Source: Entrophospora sp. SA101
Taxonomy: Eukaryota; Glomeromycota; Glomeromycetes; Entrophosporales; Entrophosporaceae
Direction of reading: 5' to 3'
DNA length: 64,000 bases
Assembly (NCBI GenBank): GCA_958430865.1
Contig: CAUDNR010001269.1
Location: 519-64,518 of the forward strand
The notes under the pieces were generated by a model, which saw only the letters and a list, made by a program, of their open reading frames with translations, was not told the origin of the DNA and ran no database searches. Below are positions 61,404 through 64,000 of this stretch, piece after piece; position 1 is the first letter of the stretch; every line of letters starts with the position of its first letter. The position numbers and the translations under genes are program-made.

Positions 61404-63724
61404 AACAAAGTGAACATTTGTACTACGAATGATTACAGGACCAATTAAATAATTGGGGGACATGTAATTGTTGTAAATTATTATTTAAAAATCAAAACAG
61501 TTGTCGAAGGCAGTTTAAGACCTATGAAATTCCCTGTTGAATGGAACACCTCACCACCAGACTTAAGGTTGCTTGCCAAAAATCCTCCAGAAATCAATCA
61601 GCAGGGTTTCGGCAGGTTACACATTAATTGTTTATTATACTTGTATGTTTTTCATATGACTCAATTAATTGCATCAAAAAGTCACCCCATTGAGTCAAGT
61701 GTAAGCATGTTAGCTGAAGTTGACTCTCTTAATAAAGGTGTAATAGTTTTTCATAAATGCTGAAGTTAATTTTATTAGTTGCCAAAATTATATCTGAAAT
61801 TATTTGGACTCTTTGATTAAATATTAAAAGGCTGGGTAGATTTTTTATGCCTATTGATACAAAGAATATTGTAAATACAAAATTGCTTACCAAAATTGAT
61901 TTTTTCAAAAACCATTTTAACTAACATTCTTATCAACCTATTTCTACCATAGTTAACAAGTTTGGAAATTGTCCATACAATGAATAAGCAAAATCAGTCA
62001 ATTCTCTTGGAAAATATATTAACTTAAAAAAAATAAATACAATGGAACAAATTACAATAGATAGATTCATGTCTTGAAATTTTTTTTTTAATTTAAAAAC
62101 TTTAATTAGTGTCACATGAGTCACCAATATGTGCAGCCAATAAATGCTTTAATTCCCTAAATGCCCAAGGGGGGTGCACTTAGGGAGGTTGACTGTAACA
62201 GTTTTAAATCGAATTTAATTAATGAAAAGAAGCACGAACTAAATTTATGGTATTTTACCAAAATCATTTTCCTGTTGCTGCTTCATTATATACAACATAA
62301 CAATCCATTGCAGATAAGAAGGATGGTCGAATTTATCTCACGCATAAAATTTTAAATTTTGCAATGTTCTCAAAGAAGGATTTTCTTATACATTCCATTT
62401 TCTTGGCTGGCATTACCTAACTCGCCGGGATCAATTTTGGAGCTAGAATTTCAGCTGATGTTCTTTTGTTCTGATTACTGGCCGCGCGGGTCTATTTTTC
62501 ATTTCCAAACTTTAGTCTGGTAGACAGCCTCTACTTTTTCTCGGGTGGTTTGTGAGCGCACTCACCTAAATTTAAACCTATTGAATTTACTTCAACTGTC
62601 ACTGCAAAAGTAGGAATCCCAATATTTTGCAATAAACTCCGCAAAAAATTGTTTATGAACCAGAGCTCGTTGAACAACACCCAAAAAAATAAGATAAATG
62701 AATTAATTGCCTTGGCATGAAAATTTTCGATAATTTATATACAACCCTAGAAGAAAATATAACAATAAATACAATAGCCTTTTTTAGAAATATAATGTTT
62801 TCCCCCGCCAAGTAGTATTACAAAATTATTCATCATTGATCGTCCGACCACGAATTAATAATAATAATAATTAATTAAATTAATCAAACCAATTTTTTAT
62901 TAGTTATCGAAAAAATACTCATAATAAGCATAACTACGCCACAAGGTAAGAATAACCTGATTTGTTCAAAACCATTTTTTAGAACTAGAACATATTAATA
63001 TTAATATTACTGTATAAAAATGGTAAATTTGGAACCACGTAAAAAAGCTAAGCTATTTATTTATTTACTATATGTTATCATAATTACGAGGGTCCCAGAG
63101 GTTGTTTTTTGCTGGAGACCGAAAATGACGTAAATGTTAGCATAGTCAGTATGGTTATTACATCCTTCTTTCTTGTATGGCATTTTCCCTTTAAAGCACT
63201 ACCATAATTTTTCTTCAAGTATTTAGAACCTTGAGTTGAACCCTTGAAAAATCTTTGGTGGGCTTTGCAATCAATGATTGGCTGCTGTGGCTTAATACCT
63301 CTTTATATGGATAGATAGGTGCAATTGAACACAAAAATAAAAAAAACTTGAGTTTATTAATAGAAAATCCTAAAAAAAAAAAAAAAAGTAAAAAAAATTT
63401 ATTAATTTATTAAATTATGTACTACCACTTTTTAATGTAATAATAATAAATAAAACAATAAATAATAAATAAATAATAATGCTACATATACATGAACGGA
63501 CGAACCTTCTTCTCAAAAGAAAAACTCTTAGAAAATTTTTATTTATTTTAATTTTAATAAAAACTATTCTATAAAATAAAATAAGATAAAAATATTCTTA
63601 TTTTTTTCTTTATTTTTAATATTCTGATCATTACTGACCTCTTTTAACTTAAAAGAGATTAACATTCATTCTTTTAATTAATATATAAATAAAAAATTGT
63701 TATAATACTTAATAATAGTAATAC

Positions 63725-64000
63725 ATGGGCTCATTACCCCTTTTTAATCAATGGTTTATATGGCTTTTTGCCTTGACAACATGGATAATATGTGTTAATG
63801 GTAAATTATTATTTTCATTCAATTTCAAAACCATAACTCAAACTTAAAAATATTAATTATTTATATCTTTTTCAGCTGATAGTTATTCATCAAACCCTTT
63901 GACATATTTGGAATTTGTTAGTGATCCTAGTATAGATATACTTCCTAGAAATAGATTTGAGTCACACAATCAAGAATATTTAATACAAGATTTAGATGAT
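63725..64000 (+). CDS. ADAM metalloprotease, copy 3 (5' part only, cut by window end)
   Basis: Exon 1 is 63725-63800 (signal peptide) and exon 2 starts at 63876 and runs past the window end. The sequence matches the first 66 or so codons of the other two copies. Whether the rest of the gene is intact cannot be seen. Confidence 0.85.

Larger units (their letters stand above)
55448..64000 (+). repeat. Segmental duplication block, copy 3 (partial, runs off the window)
   Basis: Matches copy 2 from 30277 with a constant offset of 25171, and copy 1 from 2253. It starts abruptly inside the glycoprotein pseudogene, directly at the end of an ~85-bp satellite array. It carries the copy-2 version of the variable patch, including the extra stop at 56041. 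It ends inside ADAM exon 2 because the window ends. Confidence 0.97.

Noticed and set aside
1..64000. tRNA, rRNA or other structured RNA genes
   Set aside because: No cloverleaf-like or ribosomal sequence was recognised by eye. A covariance-model scan would be needed to exclude small RNAs.

Overview
The window is strongly AT-rich eukaryotic DNA with short introns, full of repeats and low in gene density. Three genes can be reconstructed with intact frames, all bounded by GT-AG introns: a fungal-type transmembrane ADAM metalloprotease, a single-C2-domain protein and a DRG2/Rbg2-type GTPase. The fungal ADAM architecture, the F-box-like relic, Tc1/mariner and MITE debris, poly-Asn/Gln tracts and base composition fit an early-diverging filamentous fungus, most likely an arbuscular mycorrhizal fungus of the Rhizophagus type. 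That placement is an inference from sequence style, not from a search.

Layout: a block of about 20.1 kb is present three times in direct orientation. Copy 1 is 1-20132 (its left end may lie outside the window), copy 2 is 28025-48150, and copy 3 is 55448-64000, which begins part-way into the block and runs off the window. Wherever compared, the copies look identical, including a 16-base poly-A and a (GAT)n run. The one exception found is a patch of about 235 bp (2789-3021) where copy 1 differs from copies 2 and 3. A 582-bp scrap of the block (26295-26876) follows a 10-base N gap. Each block carries, in order: an AT-rich repeat region, a broken membrane glycoprotein gene, a foldback element with a CxxC-CxxC reading frame, a broken Gln/Thr-rich gene, a dead Tc1/mariner transposase, a small hairpin element, the ADAM gene, a broken F-box-like gene on the minus strand, the C2 gene, and a minus-strand coding relic next to a pogo-type MITE.

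Spacer 1 (20133-28024) holds no intact gene. It contains simple repeats, two inverted copies of a coding repeat, TACGGA-type repeats, a satellite array, a 148-bp tandem repeat and several foldback elements. Spacer 2 (48151-55447) holds the intact DRG2-type gene on the minus strand, a gene relic, an inverted copy of the spacer-1 repeat/satellite unit, and a long array of an ~85-bp satellite that runs directly into copy 3.

No operon-like cooperation is implied. The ADAM would act at the cell surface, the C2 protein at membranes, and the DRG2-type GTPase in translation-associated processes. The main points for a second look are the near-perfect triplication (real recent duplication or assembly artefact), the isolated divergent patch, a 6-nt micro-exon in the C2 gene, and broken genes whose stops arise without frameshifts.
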